DNA from: Candidatus Latescibacterota bacterium
Lineage (GTDB): Bacteria > Latescibacterota > UBA2968 > UBA8231
DNA: 40,295 nt
Direction of reading: 5' to 3'
NCBI GenBank assembly: GCA_020852055.1
Contig: JADZBP010000163.1
Span: 1-40,295, forward strand
Within the stretch, counting starts at the first letter, position 1. Every line of letters begins with the position of its first letter. The notes below the pieces were generated by a model, which was not told the DNA's origin, did not search any database, and saw nothing but the letters and a program-made list of their open reading frames with translations. This document shows positions 16,426 through 24,154 of this stretch, piece after piece. Both the position numbers and the translations under genes were made by a program.

Positions 16426-17587
16426 GCCAGCCCCGCACTTCGAACCAGAGCACCACCGCCAGCGCCGCCACCAGCACCGGAATGGTGCCCCGGTTGAGCG
16501 CCTCCCAGCCCACCTGCTCCTCCAGCGGCCCCGAGGCCAGGGTGCTCAGCACCAGCGCCCCGAAGACCGCAAAGTCGTTGAGGGCCTGCACCCGGGTCCG
16601 TTCGCAGGGCTCGTAGGTGGTGGTCAAGAGGGCGGTGGCACTGACGAAGAGGAAGTTCCAGCCCACCCCCAGCAGGGTCAGCCCCAATAGGAAGTACTCC
16701 AGCTCCATGCCGCTCAGGCCCACCCCCGCCGCTCCCAGCAGCAGCACCAGCCCGGCCAGCATCACCCGCGTCTCGCCGAAACGGCCGATCAGGTGCCCGG
16801 TGAAGAAGGCCGGCACGTACATGCCCAGCACATGCCACTGGATCACCCGGGCGGTGTCGGCAAATTCGTGGTGGTGCCGGCCCATACACAGGGGCGTGGC
16901 GTTCATCAGCAGCGACATAAAAAACCAGGCCAGCACCGCCCCGGACAGGGCCAGCATACAGGCCGGCTGCCGGGCGATCTGCCAGAGCGGCCTGCCCTCG
17001 CTGGCCTGCTCCTCGGCCGAGGGCAGGGGCAGGCGCACCAGGGACATGAAACCCAGGCTCACCAGGTGCACCAGCAGGATACAGGCAAAGGGGCCGGCAA
17101 AGAGATTGCCGTCCAGCCACTGGCGCGACCACACCGCCAGCCGCGAGCCGAGGATGGCCGCCACGATACCCCCGCCCATCACCAGGGAGATGGCCCGGCT
17201 CTTGAGCGAGATCTCCACCGCCTCGGCGGCGGCGAAGCGGTAGTAGGTGGCGAAGCCGCCGGCCGCCCCCACCCCCATGGCCCCCAGGCACAGGGTCCAG
17301 AATTGCCCGCTCAACACCCCGGCCAGAGCCAGGCCCGCCCCCAGGGCGCCCAACACCGCCCCCAGCGAAAAACCCAGGCGGCGGCCGCGCCGGCGCATCA
17401 GCCGGGCCGCCGGCACCGTGGTCAGCAGGGTGGCCACCGGCGCCAGGGCCAGGGGCAGGGTGGCCAGATCCGGGCTGGGAGCCAGTTGCCGGCCCACCAG
17501 GGCCATGACCGTCAGCATCAGCACACTGGCGGTGCGGGTGCAGGACTCACAGGCGAAGAGCAGCAGCAGATTGCGGTACGGATTCAC
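16385..17587 (-). CDS. Major facilitator superfamily transporter
   Basis: 400 residues with about twelve hydrophobic segments, the normal MFS layout and length. The loop between segments 2 and 3 reads ARLMRRRGRRLGFSLGA, an MFS motif-A-like sequence; a charged cytoplasmic loop near residues 190-205 separates the two halves; and GHLIGRFGETRVMLAG is the second-half counterpart. The substrate is not predictable. It starts at GTG 17587, which overlaps the stop of the methyltransferase gene by four bases (GTGA), with GGGAGG about 13 bp upstream. The two are therefore translationally coupled, which is odd for a transporter and a DNA methyltransferase. Its 3' end overlaps the end of the helicase gene by 41 bp in antisense orientation. 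Confidence 0.88.
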   Translation of the reverse strand: MNPYRNLLLLFACESCTRTASVLMLTVMALVGRQLAPSPDLATLPLALAPVATLLTTVPAARLMRRRGRRLGFSLGAVLGALGAGLALAGVLSGQFWTLCLGAMGVGAAGGFATYYRFAAAEAVEISLKSRAISLVMGGGIVAAILGSRLAVWSRQWLDGNLFAGPFACILLVHLVSLGFMSLVRLPLPSAEEQASEGRPLWQIARQPACMLALSGAVLAWFFMSLLMNATPLCMGRHHHEFADTARVIQWHVLGMYVPAFFTGHLIGRFGETRVMLAGLVLLLGAAGVGLSGMELEYFLLGLTLLGVGWNFLFVSATALLTTTYEPCERTRVQALNDFAVFGALVLSTLASGPLEEQVGWEALNRGTIPVLVAALAVVLWFEVRGWLRTAPSRSARSSG

Positions 17588-18639
17588 GGTTGCAGGGGCC
17601 TCCCGGCGTAGTCCAGCGAGAAAAATCCCGCGTCTCCTTCTTCGGCGCGGCGCAATTCATCCAGCCACAGCGCCTCTTCCTGGGCGGTGACCACCGGAAA
17701 AGCGTGGGGCTGGTTGAAGTGTTTGAGCGGCTTGCCGGCCCGCCCCCGCTCGGCGACAAAATCGAGGTGCCGCCGCAGCCGGGCGCGGTTGGTGTTGTTG
17801 GCCAGTGCCACCGCCCCAGCCAATCCCTGGCGCGCCACCTGGCAGCAGGCCGGGTCCAACTCCACCCCGACGGCGTTGCGGCCGGCGGCAGCGGCGGCCA
17901 GCAGGGTGGTGCCGGTGCCCAGAAAGGGATCGAGGACCAGGTCGCCCCGCAGCGAGAACATGCAGATCAGGCGATGGGCCAGCTCAAAGGGGAAAGCCCC
18001 GCTGCGGCGCCGCGCCTCCTCGGCCTCCAGTTCCTGGGAAACCCCCTTGAGATCGGACCACAGGTCCGAGAACCAGAGGTTGCGCTCCTCCCAGAAGTAG
18101 GCGCTTTCGCGCCGGCGCTCCTTTTCCGCCGCGCTGGCAAACACCCGCCGGCTGCCCTTGCGGGCGATGAGGATGTACTCGTGTTCGTAGGTGACGTACG
18201 CCCCGGCCGGCAGCATGCCCGAACCCATGAACTTGCTGGGCGCGTTGGTCGGCTTGCGCCAGAGGATGTCGGGCAACAGCGCAAACCCCAGGCGCATCAG
18301 AGCGGCGGCGATGCGGCTGTGGTTGGGCCACAACTGGAATTCACCCTGCAGGGTGCGGGTGGCGTCGCCGATATTGATGCAGGCCAGGCCGCCCGGTTTG
18401 AGCGCGCGGAAGAGTTCGGCCCACACCTCGTCGAGCAGCCGGTGCATGGCCTCGAAGGCGCGCTGGCCCTCGCCGCGCTCCAGCCAGGCGGCGATATCCG
18501 GGTCCTGGGCGGCGAAAACCGCGTCCCACATCTCGATCATGGGATAGGGCGGCGAGGTCACCACCAGGTCTACACTTTCCCCGGCGAGGAAACCCATCTG
18601 CCCGGCAGCGCCGGCCTGGATCTGGATCGTGGTCTTCAT
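17584..18639 (-). CDS. Orphan DNA methyltransferase (N4-cytosine/N6-adenine, permuted beta-type order)
   Basis: 351 residues. The catalytic motif IV TSPPYP (28-33) comes first, and the SAM-binding motif I LVLDPFLGTGTT follows in the C-terminal half, the order seen in beta-group amino-methyltransferases. TSPPY fits N4-cytosine or N6-adenine modification. The last ~60 residues (HFNQPHAFPVVTAQEEALWL) are outside the core and may help target recognition. No restriction endonuclease gene is nearby, so it is a solitary enzyme that may act in regulation or as an anti-restriction shield. ATG 18639 has no Shine-Dalgarno sequence, but TATATT ends exactly 9 bp before it, so the mRNA is probably leaderless. 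It is divergent from nitrile hydratase and coupled by a GTGA overlap to the MFS gene. Confidence 0.9.
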   Translation of the reverse strand: MKTTIQIQAGAAGQMGFLAGESVDLVVTSPPYPMIEMWDAVFAAQDPDIAAWLERGEGQRAFEAMHRLLDEVWAELFRALKPGGLACINIGDATRTLQGEFQLWPNHSRIAAALMRLGFALLPDILWRKPTNAPSKFMGSGMLPAGAYVTYEHEYILIARKGSRRVFASAAEKERRRESAYFWEERNLWFSDLWSDLKGVSQELEAEEARRRSGAFPFELAHRLICMFSLRGDLVLDPFLGTGTTLLAAAAAGRNAVGVELDPACCQVARQGLAGAVALANNTNRARLRRHLDFVAERGRAGKPLKHFNQPHAFPVVTAQEEALWLDELRRAEEGDAGFFSLDYAGRPLQP

Positions 18640-18648
18640 GGATTGGCT

Positions 18649-18657
18649 AATATAACA
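18649..18657 (-). promoter_or_regulatory. Extended -10 promoter of the methyltransferase gene, leaderless geometry
   Basis: The minus strand reads TGTTATATT, an extended -10 (TGn-TATATT), with exactly 9 bp between it and the ATG at 18639. Transcription would start at or within about 3 nt of the start codon. No good -35 box is visible. It lies 1 bp from the -35 box of the opposing nitrile hydratase promoter. Confidence 0.6.
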
Positions 18658-18658
18658 C

Positions 18659-18687
18659 TTGCCGCTCCCGGTCGGCCGTGGTATAAT
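18659..18687 (+). promoter_or_regulatory. Sigma-70 promoter of the nitrile hydratase operon, leaderless geometry
   Basis: TTGCCG at 18659-18664 and a perfect TATAAT at 18682-18687 are spaced by 17 bp, with TGG directly before TATAAT (extended -10). The ATG of nthB at 18697 lies 9 bp after the -10 box, so the transcript would have at most about 3 nt of leader. No Shine-Dalgarno sequence is present. Confidence 0.75.
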
Positions 18688-18696
18688 CGACATCCT

Positions 18697-19368
18697 ATGG
18701 ATGGCATCCACGACATGGGCGGCATGCACGGCTTTGGCCCGGTACCCGGCGGCGAGGCCGACGAACCCGTTTTCCACCAGGCCTGGGAGGGGCGGCTCTA
18801 CGCCATGCGGGTGAGCACCCAGCTGGCCGATCCGGGCAACCTGCGCCACCATATCGAGAAGATGGCGCCCGGCCAGTACCTCACCTCCACCTACTACGAG
18901 AAGTGGCTACACGGCTGGATGCAGATCCTGCTGGCCAACGGCGTCCTGAGCGAGGAGGAATTGCAGCAGCGCGAAGAGGTGCTCCGCCAGCAATCCGCCG
19001 CGCCCCTGCCCCGGCGCGAGGACCCGGCCCAGGCCGCACAGACCCTGGAAAAACTGCGCGCCCCCCGACCCCTGCAGCGCCCGGCCACCGGCCAGCCCCG
19101 CTTCCAGATCGGCGACCCGGTGCAAACCCGCCACTTCCACCCGCCCGGCCACACCCGCCTGCCCCGCTATGCCCGCGGCAAGAAAGGCGTGGTGGTCGAC
19201 TACTACGGCTTTCAGGATTTCGGGGACGAGGCCCCCGCCGAGGTACCGCGGGTGCAGCCCCTCTACGCGGTGCGCTTCGCCGCCCCGGAGCTGTGGGGTG
19301 AGTCGGCCGAAGCCAAGAGCGCGATCCATCTGGATATGTGGGAGAGTTACCTGGAGCCTGCCGGATGA
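18697..19368 (+). CDS. nthB: Nitrile hydratase beta subunit
   Basis: 223 residues, the typical size. The N-terminus [16 protein letters not shown] is the hallmark of nitrile hydratase beta subunits, and the C-terminal half carries the beta-barrel with [10 protein letters not shown] and [15 protein letters not shown]. With the alpha subunit it forms the cytoplasmic enzyme that hydrates nitriles to amides. The N-terminal helical half ([20 protein letters not shown]) resembles the accessory protein encoded two genes downstream, as is known for the family. It is the first gene of the operon, and its stop overlaps the alpha-subunit start (ATGA). The ATG at 18697 has no ribosome site, and TATAAT lies 9 bp upstream, so translation probably starts on a leaderless mRNA. 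Confidence 0.95.
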   Translation: MDGIHDMGGMHGFGPVPGGEADEPVFHQAWEGRLYAMRVSTQLADPGNLRHHIEKMAPGQYLTSTYYEKWLHGWMQILLANGVLSEEELQQREEVLRQQSAAPLPRREDPAQAAQTLEKLRAPRPLQRPATGQPRFQIGDPVQTRHFHPPGHTRLPRYARGKKGVVVDYYGFQDFGDEAPAEVPRVQPLYAVRFAAPELWGESAEAKSAIHLDMWESYLEPAG

Positions 19369-19976
19369 GCCACGACCACGACCACGATCACCACGAGTCT
19401 GCCGCCGCCCTGCGCACCCGCGCCATCGAGTCCCTGCTGGTCGAGAAGGGCCTGGTCAGCAGCGACACCATCGATGCGGTGGTGCGCGCCTACGAAGAGG
19501 ATATCGGGCCGCTCAACGGCGCCAGGGTGGTGGCCCGTGCCTGGACCGATCCAGCGTACAAAAAACAACTGCTGGCCGACGGCACCGCCGCCATCGCCGC
19601 GCTGGGCTACACCGGCCGCGAGGGCGGCCAGATGGTGGTGCTCGAGAATACGCCCGAGGTGCACAACGTCGTCGTCTGCACCCTGTGCTCCTGTTATCCC
19701 TGGCCGGTGCTGGGCCTGCCGCCGGCCTGGTACAAGTCCTACGCCTACCGCTCGCGGGTGGTGCGCGAACCGCGCGTGGTGCTGCGGGAGTTCGGCCTCG
19801 AACTACCGGCCGAGATGGAGGTGCGGGTGTGGGACAGCAATTCGGAGGTGCGGTACATGGTGCTGCCCGAGCGGCCGGCCCGTACCGAGGGGCTGGACGA
19901 AAACGCCCTGGCCGCCCTGGTCACCCGCGACGCCATGATCGGGGTGGCCAAGGTACAGGCATCCGCAGATGAGTGA
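19365..19976 (+). CDS. nthA: Nitrile hydratase alpha subunit, cobalt type
   Basis: 203 residues. The metal site [11 protein letters not shown] has C105, C108 and C110. The Thr in CTLCSC and the following Tyr are the pattern of non-corrin cobalt enzymes; iron enzymes read CSLCSC. In active enzymes the second and third cysteines are oxidised to sulfinic and sulfenic acids. The N-terminus [10 protein letters not shown] is His- and Asp-rich, which may assist metal capture; it is longer than usual in this respect. Thiocyanate hydrolase gamma subunits share the motif, but the two-subunit arrangement with an accessory gene fits nitrile hydratase. It overlaps nthB by four bases and the accessory gene by eight. 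No amidase gene is present to use the amide product. Confidence 0.95.
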   Translation: MSHDHDHDHHESAAALRTRAIESLLVEKGLVSSDTIDAVVRAYEEDIGPLNGARVVARAWTDPAYKKQLLADGTAAIAALGYTGREGGQMVVLENTPEVHNVVVCTLCSCYPWPVLGLPPAWYKSYAYRSRVVREPRVVLREFGLELPAEMEVRVWDSNSEVRYMVLPERPARTEGLDENALAALVTRDAMIGVAKVQASADE

Positions 19977-20292
19977 TTCCCCGAAGACCCCGCTCGACGA
20001 TCTGGATCTGCCCCGCCAGAACGGCGAACTGCTCTTCACCGCCCCCTGGGAGGCGCGGGCCTTTGGCCTGGCCGTGGCCCTCAGTCAGCAGGGGGTCTAT
20101 GCCTGGAAGGAGTTCAGCCAGGCCCTGGCCGCCCATACCGCCACCGCCCAAGAGCAGGGCGAGGCGGAGGCCTACTACGAGCGCTGGCTCGAATCCCTGG
20201 AACACCTGGCCCGCGAGAAAGGTCTGATCCAGCCGGAGGAAGTGGCCGCCCGCATGGCCCAGCTGGCCGCCCAGGACGATCATCCCCACTGA
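19969..20292 (+). CDS. Nitrile hydratase accessory (activator, P14K-like) protein
   Basis: 107 residues. The pattern [32 protein letters not shown] and [19 protein letters not shown] (described here by its key parts) matches the small accessory protein of cobalt nitrile hydratases, which resembles the N-terminal half of the beta subunit. In studied systems it binds the alpha subunit and exchanges places with beta to deliver cobalt and promote cysteine oxidation. The gene starts at ATG 19969, eight bases before the nthA stop, consistent with coupled translation, and completes the classical beta-alpha-accessory order of cobalt-type operons. No separate cobalt transporter gene is adjacent. Confidence 0.9.
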   Translation: MSDSPKTPLDDLDLPRQNGELLFTAPWEARAFGLAVALSQQGVYAWKEFSQALAAHTATAQEQGEAEAYYERWLESLEHLAREKGLIQPEEVAARMAQLAAQDDHPH

Positions 20293-20299
20293 ACGCCGA

Positions 20300-20317
20300 G
20301 GGGTCGCTCCCCGACGC
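20300..20317. repeat. Short GC-rich hairpin sequence shared with the 13986-14003 element arm
   Basis: GGGGTCGCTCCCCGACGC lies between the convergent nitrile hydratase operon and the lipoprotein gene. GGGG and CCCC pair around TCGCT, which could help end transcription, although no T-run follows. The sequence differs at one of 18 bases from 13986-14003 in the three-way-junction element. Chance in such GC-rich DNA is not excluded. Confidence 0.35.
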
Positions 20318-20318
20318 C

Positions 20319-20828
20319 CTAGAACCCCAGCTCGGCGACTACCTGATCCTTCTCGATGCGCAGCGCCTTGAGCCGGCGCCGCGCCTGGCCCTCTTTCAGT
20401 TGGTAGACCGGCAGGCTGTCGAGATGGGCGGTCACCAGCGGCCCCACCACCTTCTCCACCTGCCGGCAGAAGATCTCGGGCATCTCGTCGAGCTGGAAGC
20501 GCAAGAGCTTGGGCGCCACCAACACCAATGCGCCGCTCTTGGCCTGGTAGGCGATGCCGCTGTCCAACGCCACCTCCCCCTGATAGTTCACCCCCGCCAT
20601 GCCCGCCTGCAGGGCCAGGCGCAGGCCCACCCGGTCGGCGGCCGGCTCCAGGCTCAGGGCCGGCGCACTCAACTTGACGTCGAAGAGCAGCACCTGGGTC
20701 TCGAAGGGGAAATGCTGGTCGAGCCGCTGCTGCAGTTCGCGCTGGGGAATGGTCATGCCCAGGCGCAGGGGGCCGGCGCAGCCGGCCAGCAGGCCCAGCG
20801 CCATACACCACGCGATCACTCGTCTCAT
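20319..20828 (-). CDS. DUF1439 (YceB-like) lipoprotein
   Basis: 169 residues. MRRVIAWCMALGLLAGC is a lipoprotein signal with lipobox LAG-C17. The mature part follows the pattern of E. coli YceB: an N-terminal strand with ELQQRLDQHFPF, a central beta-rich region, and the end LPVYQLKEGQARRRLKALRIE. That end corresponds to the YceB segment ending in a Tyr-x-Leu followed by a basic helix and a final strand. Function is unknown in the family; a lipid-binding pocket in the periplasm has been suggested. The ATG at 20828 lies one base after the stop of the amidohydrolase gene (TGAGATG), so the two are coupled, though no functional link is apparent. Confidence 0.75.
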   Translation of the reverse strand: MRRVIAWCMALGLLAGCAGPLRLGMTIPQRELQQRLDQHFPFETQVLLFDVKLSAPALSLEPAADRVGLRLALQAGMAGVNYQGEVALDSGIAYQAKSGALVLVAPKLLRFQLDEMPEIFCRQVEKVVGPLVTAHLDSLPVYQLKEGQARRRLKALRIEKDQVVAELGF

Positions 20829-20829
20829 C

Positions 20830-22050
20830 TCAGGCTCCTGGTTTCCAGCCCAGCGAGGCGAAATCCCCGCCGGTGAGGGCTCTGATCCGCCGGGCCTTCT
20901 GCCGCGCCTCCTCCAGTTCGGCGCGCAGGTCGTCGGGCCAGTACAGCTTGCCCTCGCGCACCGTCAGCGCCGGATCGATGCGGTGGCGGGCCTTTTCGTG
21001 CTGCCCGTGTACATCGGCAAAGGTGAACTCCCCCTCGCGCACCACAAAGGCCGCCAGGTCCGCCACCCGACCCACCTGCAGGCTGCCCAGGTCCTTGCTG
21101 CGGCCGATGGCCGCGGCCGGGGCGCTGGTGGTCTGCCGCACGATCTCCTCCAGGGGAATACCCAGATTGAGCAACTTGGAGGCGGTTTCGGCCAGGCTGA
21201 ACACCGTGGAGTCGAGGCTGTGGGCGTGCCAGTCGGTGCTGATGGCGTCGGAGGGGAACCCCTGGGCGAGGGCTTCCTTGGCCACCGAGTAGCGGAAACT
21301 GCCCCCGCCGTGGCCCAGGTCGAAGATCACCCCCCGGCGGCGGGCCTGGCGCACCTCTTCGAGCACCTGGCCGTCCTCGCCGAGGATGCTGTCGCCCTGG
21401 CCCTGGTAGCAGTGGGTGACGATATCCCCCGGCCGCAGCAGTTCGAGCACTCGGGGCAGCGGCACGCCCGCACCGATATGCACCATCACCGGCACCCGGG
21501 CGTATTCGGCAGCCCGCACCGCCAGGCGCAAAGGCTCCACCCCGTTGGCCCCCACCTGGTGGATGCCCTGCCGCACCTTGACCCCCACACAGACCTCGTC
21601 CCAGTGGTGGATCACAAAGGCGGTGCGCTCGGGATCGCCGTAGCGCAGGTCCTCCATCTCGCCCAGCGGGCCGTAGGTCAGACCGATGCCGCTGATGTGC
21701 ACAAAGGCCAACATGCGGGTGCGGGCGCGGGCGGCGACGTGTTCGCGAAAACCGATGAAGTTGGCCCAGCCCACCGAGCCGGCGTCGACGATGGTGGTCA
21801 CCCCCGTGGCCAGGCACAGGGCATCAGCCTCGATGCCCCAGGTAGTGGCCCCCGGATAGATGTGGGCGTGGATATCGAGCCAGCCGGGGGTGAGGATGCG
21901 GCCGCTCAGGTCGAGGCGCTGGCGGGCCGGCTCCTCGATGCGAGGCTCGACGGCGGCGATTCTTCCCTGATTGATGGCCACCTCGCGCGCCCCGTTGATG
22001 CCCTGCGCCGGATCGATGACCGTGGCCCCCGCGAGAATCAGATCGTACAT
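20830..22050 (-). CDS. Amidohydrolase/deacetylase-family metallohydrolase (dihydroorotase-like)
   Basis: 406 residues from ATG 22050, preceded by GGGAGAGG. The two-metal amidohydrolase site is complete: H61-x-H63 in LDIHAHIYPG, K158 in VGVKVRQG (the lysine that is carboxylated in relatives), H191 in MVHIGAG, H213 in VTHCYQG and D273 in STDWHAHS. The N-terminal MYDLILAGATVIDPAQGINGA is typical of the branch annotated as amidohydrolase/deacetylase, related to dihydroorotases and D-aminoacylases. The reaction is probably hydrolysis of a cyclic or acylated amide; the substrate is unknown. It is divergent from the hydroxyacid dehydrogenase pair, with a 112-bp shared upstream region. Confidence 0.85.
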   Translation of the reverse strand: MYDLILAGATVIDPAQGINGAREVAINQGRIAAVEPRIEEPARQRLDLSGRILTPGWLDIHAHIYPGATTWGIEADALCLATGVTTIVDAGSVGWANFIGFREHVAARARTRMLAFVHISGIGLTYGPLGEMEDLRYGDPERTAFVIHHWDEVCVGVKVRQGIHQVGANGVEPLRLAVRAAEYARVPVMVHIGAGVPLPRVLELLRPGDIVTHCYQGQGDSILGEDGQVLEEVRQARRRGVIFDLGHGGGSFRYSVAKEALAQGFPSDAISTDWHAHSLDSTVFSLAETASKLLNLGIPLEEIVRQTTSAPAAAIGRSKDLGSLQVGRVADLAAFVVREGEFTFADVHGQHEKARHRIDPALTVREGKLYWPDDLRAELEEARQKARRIRALTGGDFASLGWKPGA

Positions 22051-22162
22051 GTGGCCTCTCCCTTGACGTACTGCGGTGATCCCCTCTTTATTTGAACCTT
22101 TCGCCGGTGCAAATCTAAGCCCGCATACCCTCCGTAGTCCAATTATTGCCGAGAGGTCTTCC

Positions 22163-23158
22163 ATGAATGTTCCACCCCCCAGCGGTATCCGCGTTCCGCC
22201 CGAGGAGTTGCGGACCCTGGCCGCCGCCATCTTCGAAAAAGCCGGCACCTCGCGCGCCGACGCCGAGCTGATCGCCAAACTGCTGGTCCTCACCGATCTG
22301 CGCGGGGTCTTCAGCCACGGCACCCGCTACACCCAGAGCTACACCCAGATGATGCTGGACGGTCGGGTGAACCCGCGGCCGGCACTGCGCTCCCTCAGCC
22401 AGACCGACACCACCCAGGTGCTCGACGGCGACGGCGGCATGGGCCACTTCCCCTGCTATCACGGCACTCAGTGGGCCATCGCGCAAGCCAAGCAACATGG
22501 GCTGGCGGCGCTGACCACCCGCAACCATTTCCATTTCGGGGCGGCCAGCAAGTACTCGCGGATGGCCCTTGAGCACGACCTGATCGGCCTGGCGATCTCC
22601 TCGCACCGCTTCTTCCCCAGCCCCGAGTCCAACGTGCTGGGCGCCGGGGGCGGTTCGCCGATGAGCATCGCCATTCCCGCCGGTGACCAACCCCCGCTGG
22701 TGCTGGACATGGGGGCCTACTTCCTGCCCTATTCAGAGGACCTCTTCCGCCAGTTCCCGGCCACCTTCTTCAAAGGCCTGGGCCTGGCCGCCCTCTTCCA
22801 GGCCCTGGGCGGCATCCTGGCCGGCATCTACAAACCCGAGGTGCAGGCCCCCCTCTCCAAGTGGGAATCCAACCAGGGTTCCTTCATCGTCATGTTTGAT
22901 GTCAAACGCTTCATGCCGGTGGACGAGTTCAAGCAGGAGATGGACCGCTACATCGGCGATGCGCGCCGCATGAAACCCCTGCCCGGAACCGAGCGGGCCG
23001 AGTTGTCGGGCGGCCTGGAGTGGCAGCGGCAGCAGGAATACGCCCGCGAGGGTATTCCGGTGGCCCCCGACCACCAGAAATCCCTCGAAGAGATCGCCGC
23101 GCAGTTGGGCGTGCCCACCCCCTTCGCCCGCTACACCCACACCCGCTTCGGTGCCTGA
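22163..23158 (+). CDS. Malate/L-lactate/ureidoglycolate dehydrogenase family (Ldh_2) oxidoreductase
   Basis: 331 residues from ATG 22163 after GAGAGG. The Ldh_2 hallmarks are present: the N-terminal helices, TDLRGVFSHGTRY with the catalytic H52, DGDGGMGHFPCYHGTQWAI, TTRNHFHFGAASKYS and NVLGAGGGSPMSIAIPAG. These NAD(P)H-dependent enzymes oxidise or reduce 2-hydroxy acids (malate, lactate, sulfolactate, ureidoglycolate) and do not have a Rossmann fold. The segment LPYSEDLFRQFPATFFKGLGL replaces the usual central loop and may set specificity. The gene is followed after 9 bp by a D-isomer-specific hydroxyacid dehydrogenase. The two together could interconvert stereoisomers through the keto acid. 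That idea is inference. Confidence 0.87.
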   Translation: MNVPPPSGIRVPPEELRTLAAAIFEKAGTSRADAELIAKLLVLTDLRGVFSHGTRYTQSYTQMMLDGRVNPRPALRSLSQTDTTQVLDGDGGMGHFPCYHGTQWAIAQAKQHGLAALTTRNHFHFGAASKYSRMALEHDLIGLAISSHRFFPSPESNVLGAGGGSPMSIAIPAGDQPPLVLDMGAYFLPYSEDLFRQFPATFFKGLGLAALFQALGGILAGIYKPEVQAPLSKWESNQGSFIVMFDVKRFMPVDEFKQEMDRYIGDARRMKPLPGTERAELSGGLEWQRQQEYAREGIPVAPDHQKSLEEIAAQLGVPTPFARYTHTRFGA

Positions 23159-23167
23159 GGAGAAGCC

Positions 23168-24151
23168 ATGGCCAAGCCCCGCGTCTTCACCAGCTGCGAG
23201 ATCGATTTTGCCCACGCCACCCTCCAGTTGCTGGAACGGTCGGGATATGAGCTGATCTACCGCGACCCCCTGCCCGGCTGGCCCGACGCGCAGACCCGCG
23301 CCAATCTGCCGGGCATGCAGGCCCTGCTGGCCGGCAGCGAGCGCCTGGCTGCCGACACCCTGGACCTGGCCGACAGCCTCAGGATCATCGCCCGCAACGG
23401 GGTGGGCTACGACAAGGTGGATCTGGAGGAGTGCACCCGGCGCGGGATCATGGTCACCAACACCCCCGGCGCCATGGCCGACGCGGTGGCGGACCTGGCC
23501 TTTGCCTTGCTCCTGGCGCTGGTGCGCCAGATCTCCGTGGGGGACCGCTTCATCAAGGCGGGTGGGTACGAGGTGGCCATGGGCGAGGACCTGTCGGCCA
23601 TGACCCTGGGGCTGGTGGGCTGCGGCCGCATCGGCGCCGAGGTGGTGCGGCGCGCCCTGGGCTTCAAGATGCGGGTGCTGGTCTGCGACCCGTGGGTGGA
23701 CCCGGCCCGCCTCAAGGAGATGGGCGCCACCCCCTCCGGCCTCGACGAGTTGCTCGCCCAGGCCGACGCGGTCACCCTACACACCCCGCTGACCCACGAG
23801 AACAGGGATCTGGTCAATGCCCGTTTCCTGGGGGCCATGAAGCGGGGCAGCTACCTGATCAATACCGCGCGCGGGGGACTGGTGGACGAACCAGCGCTGA
23901 TCGCCGCCCTCAGGAGCGGCCACCTGGCCGGGGCCGGCCTCGATTGCCAGGTCAGCGAGCCGCCCAAGGGGGTGTCGCTGGAGCTGGTGCAGCTCGAAAA
24001 CGTGGTGGCCACCCCGCACTCGGGCTCCAAGACCCTGGCGGCCCGCAAGCGCATGGCGCTGATGGCGGCCCAGTCCATCGTCGACTGCCTGGAGGGCCGG
24101 GTGCCCGAGCACCTGGTCAACAAAGAGGTGCTGAAACGCCTCGGGAAGTGA
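23168..24151 (+). CDS. D-isomer-specific 2-hydroxyacid dehydrogenase
   Basis: 327 residues from ATG 23168 after GGAGAAG. The NAD-binding glycine loop is G151-C-G153-R-I-G156, with D174 as the likely NAD-selecting acid. The catalytic triad of the family is intact: R235 in INTARGG, E264 in QVSEPPK and H284 in ATPHSG. The N-terminal substrate lid has RNGVGYDKVDL. The protein resembles 3-phosphoglycerate dehydrogenase and sulfolactate dehydrogenase relatives but lacks the C-terminal ACT domain of SerA. The substrate is a 2-hydroxy acid not further defined. It is co-transcribed with the Ldh_2 gene and ends 3 bp from the stop of the convergent NUDIX gene. Confidence 0.9.
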   Translation: MAKPRVFTSCEIDFAHATLQLLERSGYELIYRDPLPGWPDAQTRANLPGMQALLAGSERLAADTLDLADSLRIIARNGVGYDKVDLEECTRRGIMVTNTPGAMADAVADLAFALLLALVRQISVGDRFIKAGGYEVAMGEDLSAMTLGLVGCGRIGAEVVRRALGFKMRVLVCDPWVDPARLKEMGATPSGLDELLAQADAVTLHTPLTHENRDLVNARFLGAMKRGSYLINTARGGLVDEPALIAALRSGHLAGAGLDCQVSEPPKGVSLELVQLENVVATPHSGSKTLAARKRMALMAAQSIVDCLEGRVPEHLVNKEVLKRLGK

Positions 24152-24154
24152 GCC

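Noticed and set aside
17584..18639. Restriction-modification system.
   Set aside because: No endonuclease or specificity subunit is encoded next to the methyltransferase.
18697..20292. Thiocyanate hydrolase operon.
   Set aside because: The gene sizes and order (beta 223, alpha 203, accessory 107) and the [12 protein letters not shown] start fit nitrile hydratase; a three-subunit thiocyanate hydrolase would show a split beta.
20599..22095. Plus-strand frame of 498 codons opposite the amidohydrolase/deacetylase gene.
   Set aside because: No domain content; the minus strand has the full metal-site pattern and a ribosome site.
22163..24151. Sulfolactate catabolic operon.
   Set aside because: Only the dehydrogenase pair is suggestive; no sulfo-lyase (SuyAB) or transporter gene is present.
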